A DNA stretch of 64,000 nt from DASZUK01 sp035547695. GTDB lineage: Bacteria > Actinomycetota > Acidimicrobiia > Acidimicrobiales > RAAP-2. The translations under genes and the position numbers were made by a program. The stretch spans positions 124,001-188,000 of the forward strand of contig DASZUK010000062.1 of assembly GCA_035547695.1 (NCBI GenBank), in the 5' to 3' direction. The notes under the pieces are model-generated. The model was not told the DNA's origin, ran no database searches, and was given only the letters and a program-made list of their open reading frames with translations. Position 1 is the first letter of the stretch; each line of letters opens with the position of its first letter. Positions 23,986 to 32,048 of the stretch are shown here, one piece after another.

Positions 23986-25214
23986 CGTGGCTCGACACCC
24001 TTCGCACCGGCCTCGACGCCGTACGGACCCACCGGCTGCGGTCCGGATTGACGGTGGTGGGCATCATGATCGGCATCGCGGCCGTCATCCTCACCGTCGG
24101 TCTCGGCCAGGGAGCACAGGACCAGGTGGCTTCCGAGATCAACGCCCTCGGCACCAACCTGCTCACCGTCAGCCCGGGCAGCTCCACCTCTTCGACTGGG
24201 ATCCGCCAAGGCTTCGGTTCCGCCTCCACCCTCATCGAAGCTGACGCCACGGCGCTCCGGTCCAGGACGGTGGCGCCAGACATCGATGCCGTCGCGCCCG
24301 TGGCCTCCTCTTCGGAGTCCCTCACCGCCGGGTCGTCGTCGTGGACGTCCACGGTGAACGGAACGACGCCCGCCTGGGAGACGGTACGCAGCCGGAGCGT
24401 CACCCAAGGTCGCTTCATCGACGACCAGGACGTCACCGAAGGAAATGCCGTCGCGGTGCTGGGGTCCACAACCGCTTCGGAGCTCTTCAGCGGGCAGGAC
24501 CCCGTGGGCCAGGCCGTCAAGGTCGACGGGGTCCCCTTCACCGTCATCGGCGTCTTGAATTCGGTCGGCTCCTCGTCCACATCGACGGGGTCCAACCAGG
24601 ACGACCAGGTCGTGGTGCCGCTCACGACGGCCACCCAGCGGGTGTTCGGCTCCACTTCCCTCAGCTCGATCCTCATCCAGGCCACCTCGGCCTCGACCCT
24701 TTCGGCTGCCTACCAGGAGGCCGACGCCGAGCTGTTGGCTCTGCACGGCATCTCGACATCCTCGGACGCCGATTTCACCATCACGTCCGAGCAGTCCCTC
24801 GTCTCGACCTCCACCTCTGTCGACCGCACCCTCACGATCCTGCTCGGCGGGATCGCCGGGATCTCGCTCTTGGTCGGGGGCATCGGGGTGATGAACATCA
24901 TGCTGGTCTCGGTGACCGAGCGGATCCGGGAGATCGGCCTCCGCAAGGCGCTCGGCGCGACCCCCAAGCTCATTCGCCGTCAGTTCCTCCTGGAGGCGTC
25001 AGTGCTGGGGCTCACCGGTGGAGCGCTCGGGGCCCTGCTCGCCGTGCTGGGGACGGCCCTGTTGCCCCACGTCATCGGCTACCCGATCGCTTTGTCGGCG
25101 CAAGCCAGCGTCGGCGCCCTCATCGTCGCCATGGCCATCGGGGTGATCTTCGGTGTCTACCCCGCTTCCCGGGCCGCCCGGCTCGCTCCCATCGACGCCC
25201 TTCGCAGTGAATGA
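23982..25214 (+). CDS. MacB-type ABC transporter permease
   Basis: Protein of 410 residues. TM1 lies in LRSGLTVVGIMIGIAAVIL. A large extracytoplasmic MacB-type domain spans about residues 45-280 (INALGTNLLTVSPG opening). A three-helix FtsX domain closes it (LLVGGIGVMNIMLVSVTERI, EIGLRKALGATP, and the last helix before PASRAARLAPIDALRSE). In Gram-positives such systems export peptides or drugs with a HlyD-type partner. Overlaps the ATPase; downstream a stable hairpin precedes the secreted protein gene. Confidence 0.92.
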   Translation: MTWLDTLRTGLDAVRTHRLRSGLTVVGIMIGIAAVILTVGLGQGAQDQVASEINALGTNLLTVSPGSSTSSTGIRQGFGSASTLIEADATALRSRTVAPDIDAVAPVASSSESLTAGSSSWTSTVNGTTPAWETVRSRSVTQGRFIDDQDVTEGNAVAVLGSTTASELFSGQDPVGQAVKVDGVPFTVIGVLNSVGSSSTSTGSNQDDQVVVPLTTATQRVFGSTSLSSILIQATSASTLSAAYQEADAELLALHGISTSSDADFTITSEQSLVSTSTSVDRTLTILLGGIAGISLLVGGIGVMNIMLVSVTERIREIGLRKALGATPKLIRRQFLLEASVLGLTGGALGALLAVLGTALLPHVIGYPIALSAQASVGALIVAMAIGVIFGVYPASRAARLAPIDALRSE

Positions 25215-25224
25215 CCACCTTCCC

Positions 25225-25245
25225 GCGCCGGTGTCTCGCCGGCGC
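25225..25245 (+). other. GC-rich hairpin between the ABC permease and the secreted protein gene
   Basis: GCGCCGG, 7-nt loop, CCGGCGC: a perfect 7-bp stem without a following T-run. It could attenuate or stabilise mRNA rather than terminate it. Confidence 0.5.
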
Positions 25246-25281
25246 ACGACAAAGGAGAAGAGAAAGGAGAAGAGAACGACT

Positions 25282-26211
25282 ATGAGGCGCTTCGCTCCTC
25301 ATCTCTCCCGATCGGCCACCGCCGCTCTCGTCCTGCCGCTGGCCGCAGCGGTCGGCCTGGCCACCGTGGCTGGCGCGGCGACGACATCGTCGGCTGGCGC
25401 CCGGGGGCGTTCGTTCCCCGGCGCTTCGGGCTCCGTCGCGGCCATCACAGGATCGTCGATGGAAGTCCAGAACCAGCAGACCGGCCAGGTGACGGTCAAC
25501 TGGAGCACGTCCACCACCTTCACGCAGATGGTCAGCGTGCCCGCCTCCGCGGTGGCGGTGGGGGACTGTGTGACCGTCTCGGGGTCGACGGCGAAGAAGA
25601 CCAAGACCGTCACCGCCAAGACCGTCACCGTCAGCCAACCGACCACAGGGAAGTGCAATGGAGGGTTCGGGGGCTTTCCCGGGGGCGGTTCGGGCTCGCC
25701 GCCGAGTGGGGGAAGCCTCCCCGGCAGTGGTTCGGGCTCGCCGCCGAGTGGAGGCAGCTTCCCCGGTGGTGGTTCGGGCGCACCTCCCCGCGGTGGTCGC
25801 TCCCCGGGCGGGGCCAGGGGAGGGGCATTTGCCAACATCGGGTTCGCCAGCGGCAAGGTAACCGCCGTCACGGGGAGCTCGATGAAGGTCTCAGGGTTCT
25901 CCTCGGCCAGCTTTTCGAGGCCGACCGCGAGGAGCAGGAACACCAGAGCACAGCGCCCGACCGCCAAGGCCACCACGGTACGGGTGGCCCTGACGTCGTC
26001 CACCACCTACCGCGAGAGCCAGAGCGCGGCCTCGACCGCGCTGGCCGTGGGCGACTGTGTGACGGCCACGGGCTCGAGTGACTCGACGGGTGCGGTGACC
26101 GCCTCCTCGATCAACATCACCTCGACCGGCGGCAAGACCTGCACTGCCGGTTTCGGCGGCTCCGGCGGTTTCGGCGGCTCCGGCGGTTCCGGCGGGGCGA
26201 GTGGTGGCTGA
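25282..26211 (+). CDS. secreted protein with two DUF5666-like domains
   Basis: Protein of 309 residues with a signal peptide (SATAALVLPLAAAVGLATVAGA). Two similar beta domains follow, about residues 48-125 and 195-290. Each has a V-x-A-x-x-GSSM opening, an STTF/STTY strand and AVGDCVTxxGS, ending near a Cys. Between them is a Gly/Ser/Pro linker repeated as GSGSPPSGGS. ATG has GGAG upstream. It sits between the ABC permease and adaptor 2, so it may be a cell-surface part of the efflux system. Function unknown. Confidence 0.75.
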   Translation: MRRFAPHLSRSATAALVLPLAAAVGLATVAGAATTSSAGARGRSFPGASGSVAAITGSSMEVQNQQTGQVTVNWSTSTTFTQMVSVPASAVAVGDCVTVSGSTAKKTKTVTAKTVTVSQPTTGKCNGGFGGFPGGGSGSPPSGGSLPGSGSGSPPSGGSFPGGGSGAPPRGGRSPGGARGGAFANIGFASGKVTAVTGSSMKVSGFSSASFSRPTARSRNTRAQRPTAKATTVRVALTSSTTYRESQSAASTALAVGDCVTATGSSDSTGAVTASSINITSTGGKTCTAGFGGSGGFGGSGGSGGASGG

Positions 26212-27943
26212 CGGGAGAGGCTGGACGTGGCGGCGCCCGTCGTGGGGCCTGCTGGCCGGCGTGGTGGCGGTGGCGGTGGCGGGAACCGGCATCGGACTGT
26301 GGGCGACCTGGGCCTCCGCGGCGTCGGGTTACCGGGTCGGTACGGTCACCACCGCAACGGTGCGGAAGACCCTCGAGGTCTCCGGCACCACCTCAGCAGT
26401 CCACCAGGCCACCGCCGCCTTCCAGGTGGCGGGGACCGTCTCGGCGGTCAACGTCGCACTCGGGCAGCAGGTCACGGCCGGCGACACCCTGGCGTCGCTG
26501 GCGACCACAACGCTGGAGAAGGACGTCACGTCGGCGCAGACCACCCTGACCGCGGCAGAAGCCAAACTCTCAGAAGACGAAGCGTCGCAGTCCTCGACGA
26601 CGAGCTCGACCTCGTCGTCGTCGTCCAAGACGACCACGACGACGGCACCGTCGTCGACGACCACCATCCCGTCGACGACCACGACGACGGCGACGACCAC
26701 CCCATCGGGCGGGAGCACCGCAGACCTGGCTCAGGCTCAGCAGGCGGTCCTGTCGGCTCAGCAGACCGCCGACGCCGACACGGGAGCGGCGGGTGCGGCG
26801 CTCAGCCAAGCCCAGGCCGCCTGTTCGAGCTCGGCCACCACGACCACCACCACCACCACCACGACCACCACCACCACGACCGCGCCGAGCTCCACAACGA
26901 CGACGACCACCGCGCCCACCAGCTCGACAGGGTCGGCGGCGTGCTCGGCGGCCCTGGCACAGGCGCTGACCGCCCAGAAGCAGGTCCAGACCGACCTGCA
27001 GGCCGTTGCCCGGGCCGAGACGGCACTGGCGACGTTGCTCAGTTCATCGACGTCCTCGGGTGGTGCCGGCTCCACGAGCTCGATCCCCTCGGGTACGGGG
27101 ACCACGTCCACGACCGCCGGCACCGGTGGCTCCTCGCCCTCCGGGGGGAGCAGCACGTCAACTGCTTTCAGCAGCACGTCGACTGCCTCGAACAGTGCCG
27201 AACAACTGGCGAGCGACCAAGCCTCGATCGATTCGGCGAAGGCGACACTCATCGACGCGCAGCAGGACCTCGATGCCGCGCAGTTGACCAGTCCCATCAG
27301 CGGCACGGTGGTCTCCGTCGGGCTCACCACCGGTCAATCGGTCAGTGCCGGTTCGACCACGGACGCCATCACGATCAGCAACTCCGGGAGCTACCAGGCG
27401 ACCGCCACCCTCACTCCCACCGAGGCATCCGAGGTCAAGGTGGGTGACGACGCCGAGGTGATCGTGACGGGGGTCAAAGGTGCCCTCGCCGCCACGGTGG
27501 CCCGGGTCGGACCGGTCGACACGTCGAGCTCGAGCTACACATACCCCTTGGTGGTCGCGCTCCCGGCCGGGTCACATGGCATCGCTGCCGGGTCGTCGGC
27601 ACAGATCACGGTGACGCTGGCCGAGGTGGAGCACGCACGGGTGGTGCCGACCTCGGCCGTCCACTCGTCGGGAGGGAGCAGCTATCTCGAGGTCCTCGAG
27701 ACAGGTCAGCTCAGCCGTGACCCCGTCCAGGTCGGTGTCGTCGGGGCCGAGTACACCCAGATCACCTCCAAGCTCTCGGACAAGGCCGAGATCGTCCTGG
27801 CCGATCTGTCGGAAGCCGTCCCGTCGTCGTCCAGCAACAGCGCTTCCCGTGGCCTCTTCAGCGGGAGCGGAGCCAGTGGCTTCCCGACCGTCGGCGGATT
27901 CCCTGGAGGCGGAGGCTTCCCGGGAGGATCGTTCGGCCGGTGA
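26201..27943 (+). CDS. HlyD-like efflux adaptor, copy 2, with Thr/Ser-rich insertions
   Basis: Protein of 580 residues. Membrane anchor WGLLAGVVAVAVAGTGIGLW, then lipoyl half FQVAGTVSAVNVALGQQVTAG. A long helical hairpin is interrupted by two Thr-rich runs (about residues 130-165 and 210-240). The second lipoyl half is TSPISGTVVSVGLTTGQSVSAG, followed by a beta-barrel. DNA of the second run is an ACC/ACG microsatellite. GTG overlaps the secreted-protein stop. A second adaptor in one MacAB operon is unusual and may extend the complex across a thick envelope. The stop lies in an 8-bp repeat. Confidence 0.82.
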   Translation: MVADGRGWTWRRPSWGLLAGVVAVAVAGTGIGLWATWASAASGYRVGTVTTATVRKTLEVSGTTSAVHQATAAFQVAGTVSAVNVALGQQVTAGDTLASLATTTLEKDVTSAQTTLTAAEAKLSEDEASQSSTTSSTSSSSSKTTTTTAPSSTTTIPSTTTTTATTTPSGGSTADLAQAQQAVLSAQQTADADTGAAGAALSQAQAACSSSATTTTTTTTTTTTTTTAPSSTTTTTTAPTSSTGSAACSAALAQALTAQKQVQTDLQAVARAETALATLLSSSTSSGGAGSTSSIPSGTGTTSTTAGTGGSSPSGGSSTSTAFSSTSTASNSAEQLASDQASIDSAKATLIDAQQDLDAAQLTSPISGTVVSVGLTTGQSVSAGSTTDAITISNSGSYQATATLTPTEASEVKVGDDAEVIVTGVKGALAATVARVGPVDTSSSSYTYPLVVALPAGSHGIAAGSSAQITVTLAEVEHARVVPTSAVHSSGGSSYLEVLETGQLSRDPVQVGVVGAEYTQITSKLSDKAEIVLADLSEAVPSSSSNSASRGLFSGSGASGFPTVGGFPGGGGFPGGSFGR

Positions 27944-27967
27944 GCCGGTGAGCCGGTGAGCCGGTGA
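27936..27967. repeat. 4 x 8-bp repeat over the adaptor stop codon
   Basis: GCCGGTGA four times head to tail. The first copy contains the TGA stop of the adaptor gene, so the stop is offered again downstream. Confidence 0.9.
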
Positions 27968-28022
27968 GGAGAGCGCCTGCCAACGGGGGCGGGCCCGCAG
28001 CCGGTGGTGGCGGCGGCCGTGT

Positions 28023-28640
28023 TCAGGCGACGGCCCGCCGAAGGACCACCCAACTGAACGGCTGGACCGCTCCCCACGGCGTCACGTGCTCCTCGCGATG
28101 GTGGTGCTCCAGAACGAACGCCGGGGCGAACAACCGGGCGAGGTCGTCGGCGTCGTAACGGGCCGTAGGCAGGCCGGAGCACGTGGCCGGCCCGTCGGCG
28201 GCGAAGGTGGCGAGCACGACGACACCACCCGGAGCAACCGCGGTCGACGCCAGCCTGACGTAGGCCTGCTGGTCGTCGGGCTCGACAAGGAAGTGGAACA
28301 CGGCACGGTCGTGCCACGCGTCGAAGGTCCGGGTCGGGACCCACGAACGGATGTCGGCCACCTCGAACGAGACACGGCCCGCCCGATCGTCCAGCCGCCG
28401 GCGCACGACGTCCAGGGCTTCGGCGGAGACGTCGACGAGCGTGACGTCGAACGATCCGGCATCCGCCAACCGGTCGACCAGCGTGGAGGTGCCGGCCCCG
28501 ACGTCGACGATGGAGCCTCCGGGCGGTGCCCATCTGCTCAATAGGTCCAGCGACGTCGCCGGCTCCGACTGGAACCAGCTAACGTCGTCGGTCGCCTTCG
28601 TCGTGTAGACCGCGTCCCAGTGCGCGCCTGCGGAGGCCAC
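28023..28640 (-). CDS. class I SAM-dependent methyltransferase
   Basis: Protein of 205 residues. Motif I is SIVDVGAGTSTLVDRL, motif II VTLVDVSAEALDV, then FEVADIRSW, and the post-II region AWHDRAVFHFL. The HWDAVYTTKATDDVSWFQ opening is typical of small bacterial methyltransferases related to the tellurite/thiopurine group. Substrate not identifiable. GTG start at 28640. It faces the efflux operon and is unrelated to it in strand. Near the Fe-S/NO cluster. Confidence 0.82.
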   Translation of the reverse strand: MASAGAHWDAVYTTKATDDVSWFQSEPATSLDLLSRWAPPGGSIVDVGAGTSTLVDRLADAGSFDVTLVDVSAEALDVVRRRLDDRAGRVSFEVADIRSWVPTRTFDAWHDRAVFHFLVEPDDQQAYVRLASTAVAPGGVVVLATFAADGPATCSGLPTARYDADDLARLFAPAFVLEHHHREEHVTPWGAVQPFSWVVLRRAVA

Positions 28641-28709
28641 GACTCGGGACCCTAATGGCAGCGGCGACCGGCCGCCGCCCCCGGCCCCGGCCCCCGGCCT
28701 TCCGGGTGC

Positions 28710-29234
28710 TCAGTGCGGCGGCCCGGCGGTTGGCTGCGTGCCGGTGGCGGCGCTGAGCTGGGCGAGCTGGTGGCGAAGCTGGCGGTCGTTCTCCCATCGT
28801 TCGGTGACGTCGCGGAGGACGGCGGCGATGGCCTCGGGCCGCCCGGCGGGGTCGGTGAGCAGGGTGACTCGGAACTCCAAGGAGAGCCGGCTGCCGTCTC
28901 GGCGTTGGCCGGGTACGGCGAGCAGGCGGTCGGCGTAGGCGGTGGTCCCGGTTTGCATGGTCCGGTGGTAGCCGTCCCAGTGCCGAGCCCGGAGCCGTGG
29001 GGGGATGATCAGGTCCAGCGACTGCCCGATCGCCTCGCTGGCTTCGTAACCGAACATGGTCGTCGCCCCCCGGTTCCAGATCACGATGCAGCCCGAGGGG
29101 TCGGCGACGATGATGGCGTCACCGCTGGCTTCGACCAGCCGAGGGGCGAGATCCGCAGGGAGGGGGCGGGGGCTGACGTCGGACATGGTCTCTGCGGTCA
29201 GGTGGGGGGCGGTGTCGCCGAGTCGGGTGGTCAT
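28710..29234 (-). CDS. single-domain PAS protein, possibly heme-binding
   Basis: Protein of 174 residues: one PAS domain (about 30-145) with no output domain. Features are DAIIVADPSGCIVIWNRGA, MFGYEASEAIGQSLDLIIP, RARHWDGYHRTMQTG and QRRDGSRLSLEF. The RHWDGY segment lies where FixL-type PAS domains carry the heme His, so heme (O2/NO) sensing is possible but unproven. ATG 29234 has GGAG six bases upstream; a GTG directly before it is in frame. Its promoter shares the conserved palindromic operator with the divergent ACP-like/globin genes. Confidence 0.8.
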   Translation of the reverse strand: MTTRLGDTAPHLTAETMSDVSPRPLPADLAPRLVEASGDAIIVADPSGCIVIWNRGATTMFGYEASEAIGQSLDLIIPPRLRARHWDGYHRTMQTGTTAYADRLLAVPGQRRDGSRLSLEFRVTLLTDPAGRPEAIAAVLRDVTERWENDRQLRHQLAQLSAATGTQPTAGPPH

Positions 29235-29245
29235 CACCGGCTCCT

Positions 29246-29270
29246 TTTATCTAGGCATTGCTAGTATAAG
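29246..29270. promoter_or_regulatory. palindromic operator, copy 1 (PAS / ACP-like divergent promoter)
   Basis: TTTATCTAGGCATTGCTAGTATAA. It aligns with two other sites in this window (consensus TTAYTCTAGGCAYWGSTAGWAWAA). The half-sites supply possible -10 boxes: TAGTAT on the plus strand, TATACT on the minus strand. A bound repressor would block both genes. Confidence 0.7.
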
Positions 29271-29346
29271 TACCGGGGCGACGACCGTCGACCCCGCTGA
29301 CCGGTGCCACCGGCCGAGACGAACCGAGACGGACGAAGGGAGGACC

Positions 29347-29670
29347 ATGCCGGCCGAGACCCATCAGCACGGCCGCCTCGGGGATCGCGACGAGATCCTG
29401 GTACTGCTGTCGGTCCTCCTCGGTGACGGCGGACCCATGCCCGAGGACGCCAACCTGGCCGAACTGGGCATCGACGACGAACCGGCACTGTGGGACCTGT
29501 GGGCGGCGGTCCGAGAGGAGTTCGGAGAGCGATCTCTCGGGCCCGACGAGGGTGCGGAGGTCCTCGACCCGGCGATGACCCTCGAGACGGCCGCGGCGGC
29601 CATGGCCGAGTTGCTGGACCGGGGCCGAGTTGCTGGGCCGGGGCCGAGTTGCTGGCCGTGGCCCGGGTGA
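29347..29670 (+). CDS. acyl-carrier-protein-like small protein lacking the prosthetic Ser
   Basis: Protein of 107 residues. Spacing and text resemble an acyl carrier protein: LAELGIDDEPALWDLWAAV then REEFG, and the C-terminal TLETAAAAMAELL helix. Where ACPs have Asp-Ser-Leu for phosphopantetheine, this reads Asp-Asp-Glu, so it probably cannot carry an acyl chain. ATG has GGAGG upstream. The C-terminal tail is produced by a 19-bp tandem repeat that shifts frame. It directly precedes a truncated-hemoglobin gene under the conserved operator. Function unknown. Confidence 0.6.
   Translation: MPAETHQHGRLGDRDEILVLLSVLLGDGGPMPEDANLAELGIDDEPALWDLWAAVREEFGERSLGPDEGAEVLDPAMTLETAAAAMAELLDRGRVAGPGPSCWPWPG
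29605..29656. repeat. 19-bp tandem repeat at the end of the ACP-like gene
   Basis: GCCGAGTTGCTGGACCGGG is repeated about 2.7 times. Because 19 is not a multiple of three, each unit is read in a new frame, giving the odd tail of the upstream protein. Confidence 0.85.
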
Positions 29671-29690
29671 GCGGCGGCCATGACCGGCTC

Positions 29691-30338
29691 ATGACCAGCA
29701 TCGAGCACGAGACCAGCATCGAGCGCTCGCCGGTCGTCGCGCCGGTCCCGGCTGCGGCGGTGTCGGAGTCGATGCGCCCGCGGTCGGAGGGCGATCTCCG
29801 TTCCCGGGCCGCGATCCATGACCTGGTCGTCGCCTTCTACCGGGAGATCGTCATGGACGACCTGTTGGCTCCCGTCTTCGAGGAGGTCGCCGAGGTCGAC
29901 TGGGCGGTCCACATCCCCCTCCTGATCGACTACTGGTGCCGGGTCCTGCTGGGCCACGAGGGCTACCAGGGCGCCATCTTGGCGGCGCACCGCCACCTCC
30001 ATGACCGCCAGCCCCTCAGCGTCGACCACTTCGAGCGCTGGTACACCCTGTGGGTGCTCGCCGTCGATGCCCGTTGGGCCGGGCCCGGTGCAGAGAAGGC
30101 CAAGGGCCACGCAGCGAAGATCGCCGCGACCCTGGCCCGGCGGCTCCTGGGCGTCTCCTTTGCTCCGCCTGCGATCCCGGCCCTCGCCGGTGCCCCCGGC
30201 GGGTCCGACACCGCCGACACCGACGTCACCGCCGCTGACGCCAGTGCCGCTGACGCCGGTGCCGCTGGCGCCGGTGCCGCTGACACCGCCGCGGCGACCG
30301 GCCCGTTCCTGCACGACGGTTCTTCCAGTCGATGGTAG
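29691..30338 (+). CDS. group III truncated hemoglobin, copy 1
   Basis: Protein of 215 residues. Globin core about residues 38-160: AIHDLVVAFYREIVMDD, LAPVFEEVAEVDWAVHIP, LLIDYWCRVLLGHEGYQG, HRHLHDRQPLSVDHFERWY. The proximal His lies in the HRHLH/DHFERW region. Group III trHbs bind O2/NO and are linked to nitrosative stress. The Ala/Asp/Gly tail (about 185-208) comes from a 15-bp repeat. ATG 29691 is the first codon giving a sensible N-terminus; no strong ribosome site, and earlier GTGs are possible. Confidence 0.85.
   Translation: MTSIEHETSIERSPVVAPVPAAAVSESMRPRSEGDLRSRAAIHDLVVAFYREIVMDDLLAPVFEEVAEVDWAVHIPLLIDYWCRVLLGHEGYQGAILAAHRHLHDRQPLSVDHFERWYTLWVLAVDARWAGPGAEKAKGHAAKIAATLARRLLGVSFAPPAIPALAGAPGGSDTADTDVTAADASAADAGAAGAGAADTAAATGPFLHDGSSSRW
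30231..30290. repeat. 4 x 15-bp in-frame repeat in the globin tail
   Basis: Units GCCGCTGACGCCAGT, GCCGCTGACGCCGGT, GCCGCTGGCGCCGGT, GCCGCTGACACCGCC, encoding Ala-Ala-Asp-Ala-Ser/Gly-like pentapeptides. Confidence 0.85.
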
Positions 30339-30379
30339 ATTTATTTGCTCCTGAACGGATTGGGACGAAAGGAGGGCTC

Positions 30380-31051
30380 ATGCGGGAGAACCTGCAGCCG
30401 GAGGCCAGGGCGCTGGCCAGCCCGACCCGCAACCGGATCTTCCGCTACGTCGCCGAGGCCGCCCATCCGGTCGGGGTGGCCGAGCTGACGTCCTTCATGG
30501 GCCTCAACCACAACGCCATCCGTCAACATCTGGCGGTGCTGGTGGAAGCCGGCCTGGTGACCGAAGCGGTGGCCGAAGAGCGCGGTCGGGGCCGGCCCCG
30601 CCTGCTCTACCGGCTGAGCCCCGAGGCCGCGGGCCGGTGGGAGACGGTGGGTCCCTACGAGTACCTGGCCGCGCTGTTCGCCGCTGCGTTGGAGTCCGGC
30701 CAGAGCCCCCGCGAGGCCGGGCGGGTGGCCGGCCGAGAGATCGCCGCCACCCTGGAGGTCGACGGGGACCCGTTCGACGCCATCGAGGACCAGATGCAAC
30801 GCCGCGGCTTCCGTCCCCGCCGGGTCGCCAAGGGGTCCAAAGTGGATTTCGTCCTGGGTCGCTGCCCATTCGAGGAGGTGGCCACGACCAATCCCGATGC
30901 CGTCTGCCAGCTCCACCGGGGCCTGGCCGAGGGATTGGCCGAAGGCCTGGGGGGCGTGGCGGTCGACCGGCTGGTGGTGAGGAACCCGCGGCGCGCCGGG
31001 TGCCGGGTGACGATGCGACGGGCACCGACCCGTGCCGAGGCCCACGGCTGA
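30380..31051 (+). CDS. SufR-like Fe-S-sensing transcriptional regulator
   Basis: Protein of 223 residues. Winged HTH at the N-terminus (ALASPTRNRIFRYVAEA, LTSFMGLNHNAIRQHLAVL, a wing rich in Arg/Gly). The C-terminal sensor has three spaced Cys: RCPFEEVA, AVCQLHRGLAEG and RRAGCRVTM. This Cys pattern is that of cyanobacterial and mycobacterial SufR-type repressors, which hold a labile Fe-S cluster and control suf operons. ATG has AAAGGAGGG upstream. Location between the globin and the suf operon fits. It is the best candidate to bind the shared palindromic operator. Confidence 0.85.
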   Translation: MRENLQPEARALASPTRNRIFRYVAEAAHPVGVAELTSFMGLNHNAIRQHLAVLVEAGLVTEAVAEERGRGRPRLLYRLSPEAAGRWETVGPYEYLAALFAAALESGQSPREAGRVAGREIAATLEVDGDPFDAIEDQMQRRGFRPRRVAKGSKVDFVLGRCPFEEVATTNPDAVCQLHRGLAEGLAEGLGGVAVDRLVVRNPRRAGCRVTMRRAPTRAEAHG

Positions 31052-31081
31052 GCCGGCCGGCTCACCCCTTGGCCGGCCGTC

Positions 31082-31555
31082 TCAGCCGCCGAGCAGCACG
31101 GCGGCCACCGAGAGGGTGGCGAGCGACACGACCCCGATCACTCCCCGCAGCAGCACGGCGGTCCGTGCGCCCCGACGGACCCGTTGGGCCAGCTCGTCGT
31201 CGCCCGGGTCCTGGAGATGGCGGCGGCGAAGGCGGGTCATGGACCGGGCCTGGCGGATGCCGAGGGCGGTGACGACCACGACCAGGCCGGCCAGCGCGAC
31301 GACCGTGTCGTCGAGGCGACCCCAGGCGGAGGGTGGCCAGAGCATGGCCAGCCCGACGCCGATGGCCGCGGCCAGCGCGACGTTGCCGACGATCCCGTAG
31401 CGACGGCCGAGTGCGCGGAAGAACGCCACCCGGGCGGCAGGGTCGAGCGACGACCGGGCGGCGGAGGACACCACGGCCAGGCAGATGAGGCTGCCGATCC
31501 ACACCGAGGTGGCGAACAGCTCGATCCCGATGAGGACGGCGTTGTGCGCCAGCAT
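31082..31555 (-). CDS. four-helix membrane protein of unknown function
   Basis: Protein of 157 residues with four hydrophobic segments (LIGIELFATSVWIGSLICLA, VALAAAIGVGLAMLW, VVALAGLVVVVTALG, GVIGVVSLATLSVAAVLL). Arg-rich loops lie inside. It loosely resembles CopD/DUF-type heme or copper-related membrane proteins, but I cannot assign it. It is divergent from the cupin-suf operon and shares the promoter region holding the longest copy of the palindromic operator, so it is probably co-regulated. Confidence 0.65.
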   Translation of the reverse strand: MLAHNAVLIGIELFATSVWIGSLICLAVVSSAARSSLDPAARVAFFRALGRRYGIVGNVALAAAIGVGLAMLWPPSAWGRLDDTVVALAGLVVVVTALGIRQARSMTRLRRRHLQDPGDDELAQRVRRGARTAVLLRGVIGVVSLATLSVAAVLLGG

Positions 31556-31616
31556 CGGTTCAGCTCCGCCGGCGTCGTTGCTCGGTGGCCGCCAGACAGG
31601 TTGCGTCGGTCTCGTC

Positions 31617-31656
31617 TCGAGCTATTATTCTAGGCATAGCTAGAATAATAGCTCGA
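31617..31656. promoter_or_regulatory. palindromic operator, copy 2: 17-bp perfect inverted repeat upstream of the suf operon
   Basis: Arms TCGAGCTATTATTCTAG (31617-31633) and its exact complement CTAGAATAATAGCTCGA (31640-31656), spacer GCATAG. The inner TTATTCTAG/CTAGAATAA matches the sites at 29246 and 37478. TAGAAT can serve as -10 on either strand. It lies between the membrane-protein gene (-) and the cupin-sufBCD genes (+). Confidence 0.8.
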
Positions 31657-31663
31657 AGGGACG

Positions 31664-32044
31664 GTGGTGGAGATGCGTCGAGTGGTGATGGGCGACGGTG
31701 AGCGGCACGGCCCGGGGCCGGGCGGCCCGCAGGTCGAAGTGCTGCTCGACGGCGCCGGGACCGGTGTGGCCGTGCTGGGCGTGACCATCCCGGCGGGTGC
31801 CGGGATGCCCCGTCACGATCATGGACCCTCCTCGGTGGTGCTGGTACCGCTCGCGGGCTCGGTCTCGATCGGTGACGGCGAAGGTGACCCGGTCGAGCTG
31901 CCGGCAGGGACCGTCGGCACGATCGGTGTCGGCGAGCAGGTCCGGCTGGAGAACAGCGGCGAGGGCGAGGCGAGGGTTCTCGTGGTCCTCTCGCCGCCGG
32001 ACTTCGTCGAGTCGGTCAAGGCGTGGCCGACCGTCGCCCAGTAG
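31664..32044 (+). CDS. small cupin-domain protein, first gene of the suf operon
   Basis: Protein of 126 residues. Cupin motif 1 is IPAGAGMPRHDHG with metal-type His residues and SVVLVPLAGSVSIGDGE; motif 2 is PAGTVGTIGVGEQVRLENSG. It may bind a metal or small ligand; exact role unknown. Two GTGs (31664, 31667) and an ATG (31673) are in frame behind GAAGGGAC. I use the first, so the start is uncertain by three codons. Ends four bases before the sufB GTG. Confidence 0.7.
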   Translation: MVEMRRVVMGDGERHGPGPGGPQVEVLLDGAGTGVAVLGVTIPAGAGMPRHDHGPSSVVLVPLAGSVSIGDGEGDPVELPAGTVGTIGVGEQVRLENSGEGEARVLVVLSPPDFVESVKAWPTVAQ

Positions 32045-32048
32045 CGCC

